Assembly: GCF_009753675.1 (NCBI RefSeq)
Contig: NZ_WQLV01000001.1
Location: forward strand, 496,001-560,000
DNA length: 64,000 bases
Direction: 5' to 3'
DNA from: Parasedimentitalea huanghaiensis
GTDB taxonomy: Bacteria; Pseudomonadota; Alphaproteobacteria; Rhodobacterales; Rhodobacteraceae
Both the position numbers and the translations under genes were made by a program. A model generated the notes under the pieces. That model was not told the DNA's origin. It saw only the letters and a program-made list of their open reading frames with translations, and did not search any database. Every line of letters starts with the position of its first letter. Positions within the stretch are counted from its first letter, which is position 1. This document shows positions 18,414-26,697 of this stretch, piece after piece.

Positions 18414-18541
18414 TTTTCATAGTCATTCCAGAAACAAATCTGACCATCAGCAGTCGTTGGGCAAGAATCAAAACTGCAGCTGATCTAGGCTCCAGCTCTC
18501 CTGTCTGGGCTTAGACATCGCTGGAATTTGAAGGTGAAAAC

Positions 18542-18618
18542 TGGTCGGGACGGCAAGATTCGAACTTGCGACCCCCTGTACCCAAAACAGGTGCGCTACC
18601 AGACTGCGCCACGCCCCG
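18542..18618 (-). tRNA. tRNA-Pro (anticodon UGG)
   Basis: A 77-base tRNA folds on the minus strand with 5' end at 18618 and an encoded CCA at 18544-18542. The acceptor stem CGGGGCG pairs with CGTCCCG (one G-T). The D arm is GCGC AGTCTGGTA GCGC, the anticodon arm CCTGT-TTTGGGT-ACAGG with anticodon TGG, and the T arm GCAAG-TTCGAAT-CTTGC. All stems are intact. It lies 44 bases after the DUF192 gene on the same strand and may share its transcript. Confidence 0.97.
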
Positions 18619-18662
18619 GACCGTGCGCCTTCTCTAGCTGCGCAAAGCGGTTTTGAAAACCC

Positions 18663-19133
18663 CTAACAAGACCATTTTCCACCGCCAGGTGAAAAAACAC
18701 TGTGCCGCATCTCAGTGCCGACCGAAATCCCATAAAGGGCAGTCAAACCAGCATTAATTTCGAGGACGGCAAAAACGTTGTCGCCGCCGGGTATAGGTGT
18801 CAGGTCACCCGGCACGGCATCGGGATGTACATGCGTGACCACACCACTTTCATCTGTAAAAATGATATCCAACGGAATCAGGGTGTTTTTCATCCAGAAG
18901 CTGGCGCGTTGAGGGTATTCATAAACAAACAGCATGCCGGCGCCGCGGGGCATGTTTTCCCGGAACATCAGCCCGCGGGCGCGCTCTTCATTGTCATCAG
19001 CAATTTCAATGCTAAACGATGCTTGACCCCAATCACCGCGCAAATCCACACGATCCGCTTTGCATTGGGCATGGGCAAGACCAGGAACTGCTGCAGCAAG
19101 GACCAAAGTAAAAGCTGCAGCAAATTTGTTCAT
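18663..19133 (-). CDS. Secreted DUF192 family protein
   Basis: The 156-residue protein has a clear signal peptide (MNKFAAAFTLVLAAAVPGLA, cleavage near AHA-Q), so it is exported to the periplasm. The rest is a DUF192 domain: EERARGLMFRENMPRGAGMLF, followed by SFWMKNTLIPLDIIF and VFAVLEINAG. These small beta-rich domains are widespread and uncharacterised; some workers see a structural similarity to cradle-loop folds, but no enzyme activity is established. It starts 9 bases after the two-domain cold-shock gene and is probably co-transcribed with it, and it is followed by tRNA-Pro. Confidence 0.88.
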   Translation of the reverse strand: MNKFAAAFTLVLAAAVPGLAHAQCKADRVDLRGDWGQASFSIEIADDNEERARGLMFRENMPRGAGMLFVYEYPQRASFWMKNTLIPLDIIFTDESGVVTHVHPDAVPGDLTPIPGGDNVFAVLEINAGLTALYGISVGTEMRHSVFSPGGGKWSC

Positions 19134-19142
19134 CGGTCTACC

Positions 19143-19676
19143 TTACGCTACTGTTGGGACAGCACTTTCCCAGGCCATGACCTCAACTGCCATGCGGCCA
19201 CGATTGCCATCTATCACGCGCATCGCCAAGGCTTCTCCAGGTTGTAGATCAGCCAGACCAGATTGACGCAGGACTTCTACATGCAAAAACACATCATCGT
19301 TGCTTCCGAAAACATTGGCAAAACCAAACCCTTTGCCCTTATCGAACCACTTGACGCGCGCCGCTTCCAAAGGCTCTGAACGCAGCTCATCAAAATCAAG
19401 TTCGGCAAAGTCAGCCAGCACCGGCGTCTCCTCACGCTCTGGTGCAACAATCGAGACCACTTCAACCGCCTGAACGCCGCGATCGGTGCTATGAGACATG
19501 ATTACGATTTCGGCCCCATCCGCAACGGAGCTTTGTCCGAAATTCCGTAGCACATTCACGTGCAACAAAATATCGGGGCCGCCGTCATCAGATACAACAA
19601 AGCCATACCCTTTGGCCGGGTCGAACCATTTAACAAGGCCCCTTACTTGACGCATACCGCTCAGATCGTCTGCCAA
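19143..19676 (-). CDS. Two-domain cold-shock protein
   Basis: The 177-residue protein contains two CspA-like cold-shock domains joined by an acidic linker. Domain 1 has VKWFDPAKGYGFV and DILLHVNVL; domain 2 has VKWFDKGKGFGFANVF and DVFLHVEVLR; these are the RNP1/RNP2 single-strand nucleic acid binding patches. Fused pairs of this type are typical of alphaproteobacteria. The start is uncertain: no ATG precedes the fold except at 19655, immediately before domain 1. The TTG at 19676 is preferred because it yields the usual acidic ADDLSG lead-in and has GGTGGA upstream; GTG 19688 is another option. The gene precedes DUF192 by 9 bases. Confidence 0.85.
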   Translation of the reverse strand: MADDLSGMRQVRGLVKWFDPAKGYGFVVSDDGGPDILLHVNVLRNFGQSSVADGAEIVIMSHSTDRGVQAVEVVSIVAPEREETPVLADFAELDFDELRSEPLEAARVKWFDKGKGFGFANVFGSNDDVFLHVEVLRQSGLADLQPGEALAMRVIDGNRGRMAVEVMAWESAVPTVA

Positions 19677-19801
19677 TTTGTAGTCCACCAGTGTTCTTGT
19701 TTTTATTGCTGTTCGCAACGTTGATGCGCGAAAATGGATACATTTTTCAAGCCTAAAAGTTTCGAATATCGGCAGTTTTTGCTATTCTTGTCACACTCAA
19801 T

Positions 19802-20407
19802 TTAGGGAGATAAACGCGTAATCTGCCATGGTGATGATGACGTTTGGCGACGCCAAACAAACCGATCATGCAACCGGAAGGTGCCATCTGCCCAAAATTC
19901 AATTTCCTGTGGAACCAATCTATACCCCCCCCAAAACGGCGGACGTTCTGGTGACGTACCCTTGGCAGCGGTCACTTTTGCAACTTCGGCCATCAGCGCT
20001 GCACGGCCAGACAAGGGCCGGGACTGCTGCGAAGCCCAAGCACCCAAACGGCTTTTCAAAGATCGTGACTGATAGTAGGCATCTGCCTGCGGACCATCTT
20101 CGCGACTGATCGTACCACGGACCCTCACCTGTCGACGCAGCGATTTCCAGTGCATTACAAATGCCGCCTTGCCTGCCCCATCCAACTCCTCTGCCTTGGC
20201 ACTCTCGTAATTGGTGTAAAAAACAAAGGCCGTGTCTTCGATCTCTTTCAACAGAACCATGCGCGCATTTGGCACGCCCTCTGAATCGACCGTCGACAAA
20301 GCAATTGCATTTGCATCATTGGGTTCTGTCTTTTCGGCCTCGGCTAACCAAGAGCGGGCAATCTCGAACGGATCATCGCCTGCAAAAATTCCACTGCGGT
20401 CTGACAT
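19802..20407 (-). CDS. pdxH: Pyridoxamine 5'-phosphate oxidase
   Basis: The 201-residue flavoprotein oxidises pyridoxine or pyridoxamine 5'-phosphate to PLP. Family landmarks in order: [35 protein letters not shown], the FMN-binding [26 protein letters not shown], the [11 protein letters not shown] substrate region, and the C-terminal signature [21 protein letters not shown] 20407 is chosen, with GAGGG 5 bases upstream; an in-frame start 12 bases earlier has no such site. A G8 run on the coding strand at PFWGGY is a possible slippage point but the frame is intact. It is divergent from fabI. Confidence 0.95.
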   Translation of the reverse strand: MSDRSGIFAGDDPFEIARSWLAEAEKTEPNDANAIALSTVDSEGVPNARMVLLKEIEDTAFVFYTNYESAKAEELDGAGKAAFVMHWKSLRRQVRVRGTISREDGPQADAYYQSRSLKSRLGAWASQQSRPLSGRAALMAEVAKVTAAKGTSPERPPFWGGYRLVPQEIEFWADGTFRLHDRFVWRRQTSSSPWQITRLSP

Positions 20408-20538
20408 AGCGTCCCTCATTTGTTGTTACCGGCAACCTAGGCAGGTTCTGTCAGACCAACAAGACCTCCTCCCCTTGAAGCAGGCCGCTCAATAACTTAA
20501 AGATCGCTAAATCAATCGAACACGGGCGGAGAACCTGC

Positions 20539-21345
20539 ATGTCTAATCAGCTGATGGCCGGAAAACGTGGCCTCATCATGGGCCTGGCCAATAACAAATC
20601 AATCGCCTGGGGTATCGCCAAAGCCTGCGCCGACGCTGGCGCCGAACTGGCCTTTTCCTATCAGGGCGAAGCCCTGAAGAAACGCGTTGGTCCATTGGCC
20701 GCAGAATTGGGCAGTGACACTGTCCTGCCATGCGACGTCTCAGATGAAGCCTCGATTGATGAATTGTTTGCGTCGCTTGAAGCAAAATGGGGCAAGTTGG
20801 ACTTTGTCGTCCACGCGATTGGCTTTTCCGACAAGGGCGAGCTGCGCGGCCGTTATGTTGATACCAGCCGGTCGAACTTCCAGATGACCATGGATATCTC
20901 GGTCTATTCCTTCACTGCCGTTGTAAAACGCGCCGAGAAGATGATGAGTGAAGGCGGATCATTCCTGACCATGACCTATTACGGTGCTGAGCAGGTGATG
21001 CCACATTATAATGTCATGGGTGTTGCCAAGGCCGCGCTTGAAGCATCTGTCAAATACCTGGCCGAAGATCTGGGCAAGGACGGTTTGCGTGTCAACGCCA
21101 TCTCGGCTGGTCCAATTAAGACGCTGGCCGCCAGCGGCATTGGTGATTTCCGCTACATTATGAAGTGGAATGAATACAACTCTCCACTGCGTCGCAACGT
21201 GACCATCGATGACGTGGGCAAATCGGCATTGTATCTTCTGTCTGACCTCAGTTCAGGGGTGACAGGTGAAAACCTGCACGTCGATGCGGGTTATCATGTT
21301 GTAGGCATGAAGGCCGTGGACGCGCCGGATATCACCAAAGCATGA
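20539..21345 (+). CDS. fabI: Enoyl-[acyl-carrier-protein] reductase (NADH)
   Basis: The 268-residue short-chain dehydrogenase-like enzyme reduces the enoyl-ACP double bond in each cycle of fatty acid elongation. The nucleotide-binding segment is RGLIMGLANNKSIAWGIAKA (about residues 10-29). The catalytic Tyr and Lys are in YYGAEQVMPHYNVMGVAKAA, giving the YX6K spacing characteristic of FabI. The SAGPIKTLAASGI substrate loop follows. ATG 20539 is at the start of the normal N-terminus. The LysE-family gene overlaps its stop by 4 bases (ATGA). It is the only enoyl-ACP reductase in the window. Confidence 0.95.
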   Translation: MSNQLMAGKRGLIMGLANNKSIAWGIAKACADAGAELAFSYQGEALKKRVGPLAAELGSDTVLPCDVSDEASIDELFASLEAKWGKLDFVVHAIGFSDKGELRGRYVDTSRSNFQMTMDISVYSFTAVVKRAEKMMSEGGSFLTMTYYGAEQVMPHYNVMGVAKAALEASVKYLAEDLGKDGLRVNAISAGPIKTLAASGIGDFRYIMKWNEYNSPLRRNVTIDDVGKSALYLLSDLSSGVTGENLHVDAGYHVVGMKAVDAPDITKA

Positions 21346-21956
21346 GTCTTGCCGCCTTCATTGCTGCAGTTCTGCTCTGCCTGATGGCCGCCATCAGTCC
21401 CGGCCCTGCCGTGTTGATGGCGGCCCGCATCGGGTTGGCCGAAGGTTGGCGCACCGGTGTTGCGCTGGCCACTGGGATTGGCGCAGGCGCAGTGATCTGG
21501 GCGGCAGCAGCTCTGTTTGGACTGGCACTGCTATTTGACTATGCGCCGGTTTTGCTGACAGGGTTGAAAATTGGTGGTGCAGCCTTGCTCATCTGGCTCG
21601 CCATCAAGATGTGGCGCCGTGCTGATGATCCTGTTGCTCAGACCGAGATACCACCGACACCACGTTCACCTTTGGCGGCGTTTCGTCTTGGCCTTGTGAC
21701 ACAGCTGGCCAACCCCAAACCCGCGGTGTTTTTTGGTGCGGTTTTTATTGGCACAGTACCCGTTGGCACACCTGGGGTGGTCATGGCTGCGCTGCTTGCC
21801 TGTATCTTCCTTGTCGAAACCCTATGGAATGCCCTGATTGCCCGGCTTTTCTCGTTGGAAAAAAGCCGCCGTATCTATATCAACCTGAAACATATTATCG
21901 ACCGGACCTTTGGCGGGCTGCTTGCCTTGCTGGGGGTCAAGATCGCTGCAACCTGA
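21342..21956 (+). CDS. LysE/RhtB family amino acid exporter
   Basis: The 204-residue protein has about six hydrophobic segments and the LysE-type N-terminal signature MAAISPGPAVLMAARIGLAEG, then LLIWLAIKMWRRADDP near helix 3 and the LVTQLANPKPAVFF loop (about residues 115-130). It is an inner-membrane exporter of amino acids or related metabolites; the substrate is unknown. The start codon overlaps the fabI stop (ATGA), so translation is coupled to fabI, although no metabolic link between them is obvious. The xanthine phosphoribosyltransferase gene begins 23 bases later. Confidence 0.88.
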   Translation: MSLAAFIAAVLLCLMAAISPGPAVLMAARIGLAEGWRTGVALATGIGAGAVIWAAAALFGLALLFDYAPVLLTGLKIGGAALLIWLAIKMWRRADDPVAQTEIPPTPRSPLAAFRLGLVTQLANPKPAVFFGAVFIGTVPVGTPGVVMAALLACIFLVETLWNALIARLFSLEKSRRIYINLKHIIDRTFGGLLALLGVKIAAT

Positions 21957-21979
21957 CGCGCTAAGCGGGGAGCCCTAAC

Positions 21980-22486
21980 ATGACCGATCGTTTGCCACAC
22001 GAAAAAGGCTTTCACATCTCGTGGGACCAAATCCACCGAGACAGCCGAGCCCTGGCCTGGCGACTGGATGGCCAAGGGCCAAATGACGGGGCCTGGCGCG
22101 CCGTCGTCGCAATCACTCGTGGCGGCATGGCGCCAGCCATGATTGTTGCGCGCGAGCTGGATATCCGCACCGTCGACACCATTTCAGTTCGTTCTTACCA
22201 CCATCAAGAACAGGGTGAGGCTGAGGTGTTAAAGGCACCGGATGCAGACATTATGGGGGATGCCGGCGAAGGCATTCTGATCATTGATGACCTGGTCGAT
22301 AGCGGCAAAACACTTGATCTGGTACGTAACCTGTACCCCAAGGCACATTTTGCCACCGTCTATGCCAAGCCAAAAGGCCGCCCGATGGTGCATACGTTCA
22401 TCACCGAGGTCAGCCAAGACACTTGGATCTTCTTCCCTTGGGATATGGCGCTGCAATATGTTGAGCCCTATCGTGGAACCGACTGA
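21980..22486 (+). CDS. gpt: Xanthine-guanine phosphoribosyltransferase
   Basis: The 168-residue purine salvage enzyme attaches ribose phosphate from PRPP to xanthine or guanine. The PRPP-binding loop is [17 protein letters not shown] (about residues 95-111), with the [18 protein letters not shown] flexible segment near 45-62 and the base-specific hood [15 protein letters not shown] near the C-terminus, as in E. coli Gpt. ATG 21980 is preceded by GGGGAG. It ends the fabI-lysE-gpt group and is followed by a strong terminator. Confidence 0.92.
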   Translation: MTDRLPHEKGFHISWDQIHRDSRALAWRLDGQGPNDGAWRAVVAITRGGMAPAMIVARELDIRTVDTISVRSYHHQEQGEAEVLKAPDADIMGDAGEGILIIDDLVDSGKTLDLVRNLYPKAHFATVYAKPKGRPMVHTFITEVSQDTWIFFPWDMALQYVEPYRGTD

Positions 22487-22504
22487 CTTTTAACTATATA
22501 TCCG

Positions 22505-22534
22505 AAAAAGCGCGTCCGATGGGCGCGTTTTTTT
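22505..22534 (+). terminator. Intrinsic terminator after gpt
   Basis: AAAAAGCGCGTCC (22505-22517) pairs with GGGCGCGTTTTTT (22521-22533) with wobble pairs and a 3-base loop, ending in a T7 run. It lies 18 bases after the gpt stop and 7 bases before the end of the convergent lactamase gene, so it can serve both strands. Confidence 0.85.
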
Positions 22535-22540
22535 GAGTTC

Positions 22541-23296
22541 TTACCTGCCATGCTCCGTGACCAACTGAAAAGTCAGTTCCAGTAGTTCTGCCCCGGCAGG
22601 TTCACCATGACCGGGAACGACCAGTGTCGCATCAGAAAACTGTTGTTGAACGGATCCAACAGCATCCCCCCAATGCATCAGATTCGCATCTGCAATGTTA
22701 CCCAACCGCTTCGCACGGGCCGAACGGATCAAGCAGCCCCCAAACAAAATCCCTGCCTCTGGAACATAAGCGACGAGGTTGTCCGCTGAGTGACCAGCGC
22801 CAGGATAGAAAACCTCTACTGGCCCAAAGTTCAACGCTTTATCATTTTGATTCAACGTTAAATCAAATTCTGCAGGCATCAGCCCACTCGCGGATGCGAT
22901 CTGATTGCTCAAAGCCAGCGCGTGCGTTTCGATGCCGCGCGCCTGAACAGCCCCAACGCCTCCCATTTTGTCGCTATGCGCATGGGTGAAAATCGCCTGC
23001 TTAACCGGATGGCCCAACTCATTGCGCGCCCAGTCCAAAATCTCAGTGGTCTGTGCATCCGTCCAGGCACTATCAATCAGGATTGAATTGGCGCCATCGA
23101 CAACAACCAATCCATTTGATGGATAGGCGCCAAATTTTTTAAACACCTTATAGCTGGTGTGCATCCATACCGTTTCAGACAGCTGCAAAAATTTGACCGG
23201 TGGAACGCGTTGCTCTGTTGAGGTGTCAGCCGTGACCGCTGATGAACCAAGGCCGAATACTGTCACAACAACACGTAGAATCTTTTTTGATATCAT
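22541..23296 (-). CDS. Subclass B1 metallo-beta-lactamase, NDM-like
   Basis: The 251-residue protein has an N-terminal signal (MISKKILRVVVTVFGLGSSA) and a zinc hydrolase domain with a full B1 ligand set: H105-A-H107-S-D109 in THAHSDKMGG, H169 in PGAGHSADN, C188 in FGGCLIRSARAKRLGN, and H230 in VVPGHGEP. The intervals 169 to 188 and 188 to 230 (19 and 42) equal those of NDM-1, and the loop after the Cys keeps the Asn used for substrate binding; the usual Lys is Arg, as VIM enzymes have Arg nearby. It should be periplasmic and hydrolyse beta-lactams; that is inferred. ATG 23296 is chosen because it starts the signal peptide; the ribosome site is weak. Two 60-base rows (22801, 23101) have only 23 G+C each, unlike flanking genes. 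Confidence 0.85.
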   Translation of the reverse strand: MISKKILRVVVTVFGLGSSAVTADTSTEQRVPPVKFLQLSETVWMHTSYKVFKKFGAYPSNGLVVVDGANSILIDSAWTDAQTTEILDWARNELGHPVKQAIFTHAHSDKMGGVGAVQARGIETHALALSNQIASASGLMPAEFDLTLNQNDKALNFGPVEVFYPGAGHSADNLVAYVPEAGILFGGCLIRSARAKRLGNIADANLMHWGDAVGSVQQQFSDATLVVPGHGEPAGAELLELTFQLVTEHGR

Positions 23297-23534
23297 TTTG
23301 TAGCACCAATTTTTGGAAAGCTTGGTCGAAAGCCATCCCAGAAAGCAAGCACTTGGCAAGTAAGCTGGCACAGCTTCGCGCATAATATAAATGTGGTATC
23401 GGACTGAGCGATTTTTCGGGCTACACGCATTTCGACTTGAGCCTCAGGTCGTCCCATCGCAGGATCGCCAAAACTTGAGGCAAGATCTAACACAGGGTCA
23501 AATGCCAGAACCAATCGCCCGACAGGACCCGCCG

Positions 23535-24710
23535 ATGTCACTCCCCCGTACTGCTGCAACTTTTATCTCGCCAATTGTCGAATCCCGGCGCTGGCTTGAA
23601 GGTGTTCACTTTTCTGCCGAGCAGCCGTTGATCAATGTCAGTCAAGCCGCCCCGATTGACCCGCCCCCCCAGGGCCTGCGTCAGGCCATTGCACAGGCCG
23701 CGCTGAATGATGACAGCGCCCATCTATATGGTCCGGTTTTGGGACGCCTTGATCTACGCACCGCCTTGGCTTCACAGATCTCAAAGCACTATGCAGCCAG
23801 ACTGACCAGCGACCAGATTGCGATCACCTCGGGATGCAATCAGGCCTTTGCCGCCGCGATCGCATCCCTGTGTGGTGAAGGCGATGAGGTCATCATTCCA
23901 ACCCCATGGTATTTCAATCACAAAATGTGGCTTGATCTGGCTGGCGTTGCGGCCTGCCCGCTCCCTGTCGGTGCCGAGATGCTACCCGATGTTCAGCACG
24001 CCGAAGCCCTGATCACGCCGCGCACGCGAGCCATTGCACTGGTGTCCCCCAACAACCCCTGTGGGACAGAATACCCTGCCCCTTTGTTGCGGGCTTTTTA
24101 CGAGTTGGCCAAATCGCGCGGCCTGAAGCTGATTCTGGACGAAACCTATCGCGATTTTGACAGCCGCACCGGCGCGCCACACGATCTGATGCAATCCGAA
24201 AGCTGGGATCACACCCTTATTCACCTCTATTCTTTTTCTAAGGCTTACCGCCTAACCGGGCACCGGGTTGGCGCAATTGCCACCTCTCCTGCCCGATTGT
24301 CCGAAATGGAGAAATTCCTGGACACCGTCACCATCTGCCCAAATCAGCTGGGTCAGATCGGCGCGCTTTGGGGCATTGAAAACTTGTCTGACTGGTTGGC
24401 CGCCGAACGGGCAGAAATTCTGGATCGCCGCGCTGCGATCCATGAAAGCTTTGGTATACTGGCTGAACGCGGCTGGAAGCTACTTGGCTGCGGCGCGTAT
24501 TTTGCCTATGTGGAGCACCCGTTTGACGCACCATCAGAACAGATCGCACGCGACCTTGTCACTCAGTCCTCGGTGCTGATGCTGCCGGGATCGATGTTCC
24601 TGCCGGTAGATGATCCGGCTGGGGAACGTCAATTCCGAATAGCCTTTGCCAATGTTGATCGGCCCGGCATCACTGAATTGTTCCATCGCTTAGCCGCAGT
24701 TCAACGCTAG
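23535..24710 (+). CDS. PLP-dependent class I/II aminotransferase
   Basis: The 391-residue protein is a fold-type I aminotransferase distinct from the one near 9 kb. It shows ITSGCNQAFAAAI (PLP phosphate region, about residues 97-109), ALVSPNNPCGTEYP (about 169-182), LDETYRDF (about 207-214), the PLP lysine in LYSFSKAYRLTGHRVGAI (about 232-249), and a late Arg in RQFRIAFANV. The reaction partner is unknown. The frame opens at 23391, but ATG 23535 (AGGA 7 bases before) gives the usual family length; ATG 23500 is a fair alternative. It is divergent from the lactamase gene across about 240 bases. Confidence 0.85.
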   Translation: MSLPRTAATFISPIVESRRWLEGVHFSAEQPLINVSQAAPIDPPPQGLRQAIAQAALNDDSAHLYGPVLGRLDLRTALASQISKHYAARLTSDQIAITSGCNQAFAAAIASLCGEGDEVIIPTPWYFNHKMWLDLAGVAACPLPVGAEMLPDVQHAEALITPRTRAIALVSPNNPCGTEYPAPLLRAFYELAKSRGLKLILDETYRDFDSRTGAPHDLMQSESWDHTLIHLYSFSKAYRLTGHRVGAIATSPARLSEMEKFLDTVTICPNQLGQIGALWGIENLSDWLAAERAEILDRRAAIHESFGILAERGWKLLGCGAYFAYVEHPFDAPSEQIARDLVTQSSVLMLPGSMFLPVDDPAGERQFRIAFANVDRPGITELFHRLAAVQR

Positions 24711-24837
24711 TTGCACGCAACACCGCTTGCTCCTCATCGGGTGGCAGCGTATTCAGGGCACCAGACATTTTTTCACCCCCTGCCACGGCTGTTGCATAGA
24801 CGCTGACTGGCAGAGGCACCGACAATATGAGGGCATC

Positions 24838-26682
24838 ATGGCCGCAGGCATGAAACATCTTTCCAAAACCTTTGTGTGGATCCTGATGGGATTGATCATG
24901 CTGAGCCTTGTCGGCTTTGGTGCGGTGAATTTTTCCGGCTCAGCCAGTTCCGTAGCGACAGTCGGCACCCAAGAGATATCAGTGCAAAACTTCTATCGGG
25001 AATTGCAGCGCGAGCAGCAGGCCCTGCAGGCACAAACCGGACAGTTTATTCCATTGTCGCAGCTATCTGCACTGGGAATGGACCAACAGGTACTGTCACG
25101 GTTGATTTCAATTGCAGCCATCGACAATGAGGTTGACCAACTGGGCATATCTATCGGCGATGAAAACCTGCTAAAGGAAATCACCGAAATCCCCAGTTTT
25201 CAGGGATCCAGTGGCGAGTTCAATCGCGACACCTATGAATACACACTAGACAACAATGGTCTGTCTGAACGTGAATTCGAAGACGACCTGCGCCGCGAAT
25301 CTGCCCGTACACTGGTACAGGGTGCCATGATGGTTGGCGCAACAATGCCAGCAACCATGCGCGACACCATCACCAGTTTTATTGGCGCGCGCCGCAGTTT
25401 CTCTTGGGTGCAGTTGCAAAATGACGAGATGGCGATGATCGCGCTGGCACCCACCGACGCAGAACTTCAAGCCTTCTACGATAGCAACCCTGACCTGTTC
25501 ACGCTGCCCGAAACCAAACAGATCGCCTATGTTCAGTTGACCCCGGCCATGCTGATGGATCAGGTCGATGTCGACCAAGACGCACTACAGACATTGTTCG
25601 ACCAACGCGCGGACCAATATCAGTCCCCGGAACGCCGTTTGGTTGAACGTTTGGTCTATTCAGACGACGAAGCAGCCTCTAGCGCCAAGGCGCAGCTGGA
25701 AACTGGCGGCACCACTTTTGAGGCCTTGGTTGAAAACCGCGGCCTTGCTCTTGCCGATGTTGATATGGGTGACATGACTATTGGTGCTCTTGGTGCCGCT
25801 GGTCAGGACATCTTTTCGGCCCAAGTCGGTGATGTTGTTGGCCCGCTACCATCAGACCTAGGCCCGGCCTTGTACCGTGTGAATGGACGTCTGGAAGCCC
25901 GCGTCACACTGTTGGCAGACGTCGAAGCCGAATTGCGTGAAGAGCTGGCCGCGGGTCGGGCCCGTCGCCTGATTGAACAACAGTCCGAAGAGATCGACGA
26001 TATGCTGGCTGGCGGTGCCACGCTCGAAGAGATCGCCGATGAAACCGACATGCAGCTGGGCCAGATCAGCTGGACCGAGCAAAGCCGCGAAGGTATCGCT
26101 GCCTATGATGGGTTTCGTCAAGCCGCCTCCGCTGTCACTGTAGACGATTTCCCGGCCGTAGAGTTTCTGGATGACGGTAGCCTGATTGCTCTGCGTCTTG
26201 ATACAGTATTGCCCCCGCGTGCCGAACCGCTGGCTGACGCTTATACAGCCGCTTTGCAGGGCTGGAACGCTGAACAGCGCCAAAATGCAATCACCACCGA
26301 AGCTGAGGCAATTGTGGCCCGGACCAAAGCCAATGGTGATTTTGACGAGGCGTTGACTGTCACCACTGAAACCGGTCTGACACGCACTGCCTATATCGAC
26401 ACCACTCCGGTCGATATGCTGAACCAGGTTTTTGAGATGGAACCCGGCGAAATGCGTATTGTGTCAGATGAGAATTCAACTGTTGTATTGCGTTTGGACG
26501 AAATCCTACCTCCGGGTGAGAGCGACGATCTGCAGGCAATGTCCAACGCGTTGGAAGCTCAGCTAAATCAGGCGCTGTCGCAGGACCTGTTTGAAGCGTT
26601 TGTTCAAGATGCCCGGACCCGTGCACAGCCCCAGATTGACCAGCAGGCTCTACACGCCTTGCAGGCCAATTACCTTCAGTAA
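24838..26682 (+). CDS. ppiD: Membrane-anchored periplasmic peptidyl-prolyl isomerase, PpiD type
   Basis: The 614-residue protein has a short cytoplasmic lead (MAAGMKHLSK), one transmembrane helix (about residues 11-32) and a large periplasmic chaperone region. A SurA/PpiD N-terminal domain starts at VGTQEISVQNFYRELQ. A parvulin-like (rotamase) domain is around residues 235-360. The acidic, repetitive C-terminal part contains a second rotamase-like segment. PpiD works at the Sec exit site on folding outer-membrane and periplasmic proteins. ATG 24838, with GAGGG just upstream, is preferred to an upstream frame opening. trpE follows 15 bases later, and the pair is probably one transcript. Confidence 0.88.
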   Translation: MAAGMKHLSKTFVWILMGLIMLSLVGFGAVNFSGSASSVATVGTQEISVQNFYRELQREQQALQAQTGQFIPLSQLSALGMDQQVLSRLISIAAIDNEVDQLGISIGDENLLKEITEIPSFQGSSGEFNRDTYEYTLDNNGLSEREFEDDLRRESARTLVQGAMMVGATMPATMRDTITSFIGARRSFSWVQLQNDEMAMIALAPTDAELQAFYDSNPDLFTLPETKQIAYVQLTPAMLMDQVDVDQDALQTLFDQRADQYQSPERRLVERLVYSDDEAASSAKAQLETGGTTFEALVENRGLALADVDMGDMTIGALGAAGQDIFSAQVGDVVGPLPSDLGPALYRVNGRLEARVTLLADVEAELREELAAGRARRLIEQQSEEIDDMLAGGATLEEIADETDMQLGQISWTEQSREGIAAYDGFRQAASAVTVDDFPAVEFLDDGSLIALRLDTVLPPRAEPLADAYTAALQGWNAEQRQNAITTEAEAIVARTKANGDFDEALTVTTETGLTRTAYIDTTPVDMLNQVFEMEPGEMRIVSDENSTVVLRLDEILPPGESDDLQAMSNALEAQLNQALSQDLFEAFVQDARTRAQPQIDQQALHALQANYLQ

Positions 26683-26697
26683 CCAAGGCAACAGATC

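Noticed and set aside
17820-18541. Chromosomal replication origin
   Set aside because: DnaA-like boxes and AT-rich DNA are present, but only three imperfect boxes, and none of the usual origin neighbours (hemE, rho, mnmE/mnmG, parAB, dnaA, dnaN) is in the window. Regulation of nrdJ explains it more simply.
19925-19934. Poly-C tract in pdxH as a phase-variation switch
   Set aside because: C8 here codes for conserved residues of the PFWGGYR motif in an essential-type vitamin gene; the frame is intact and switching would be harmful.
22491-22503. NrdR box after gpt (TAACTATATATCC)
   Set aside because: The left half equals the site at 38-53, but the right half does not match and the position is just before a terminator, downstream of the gene.
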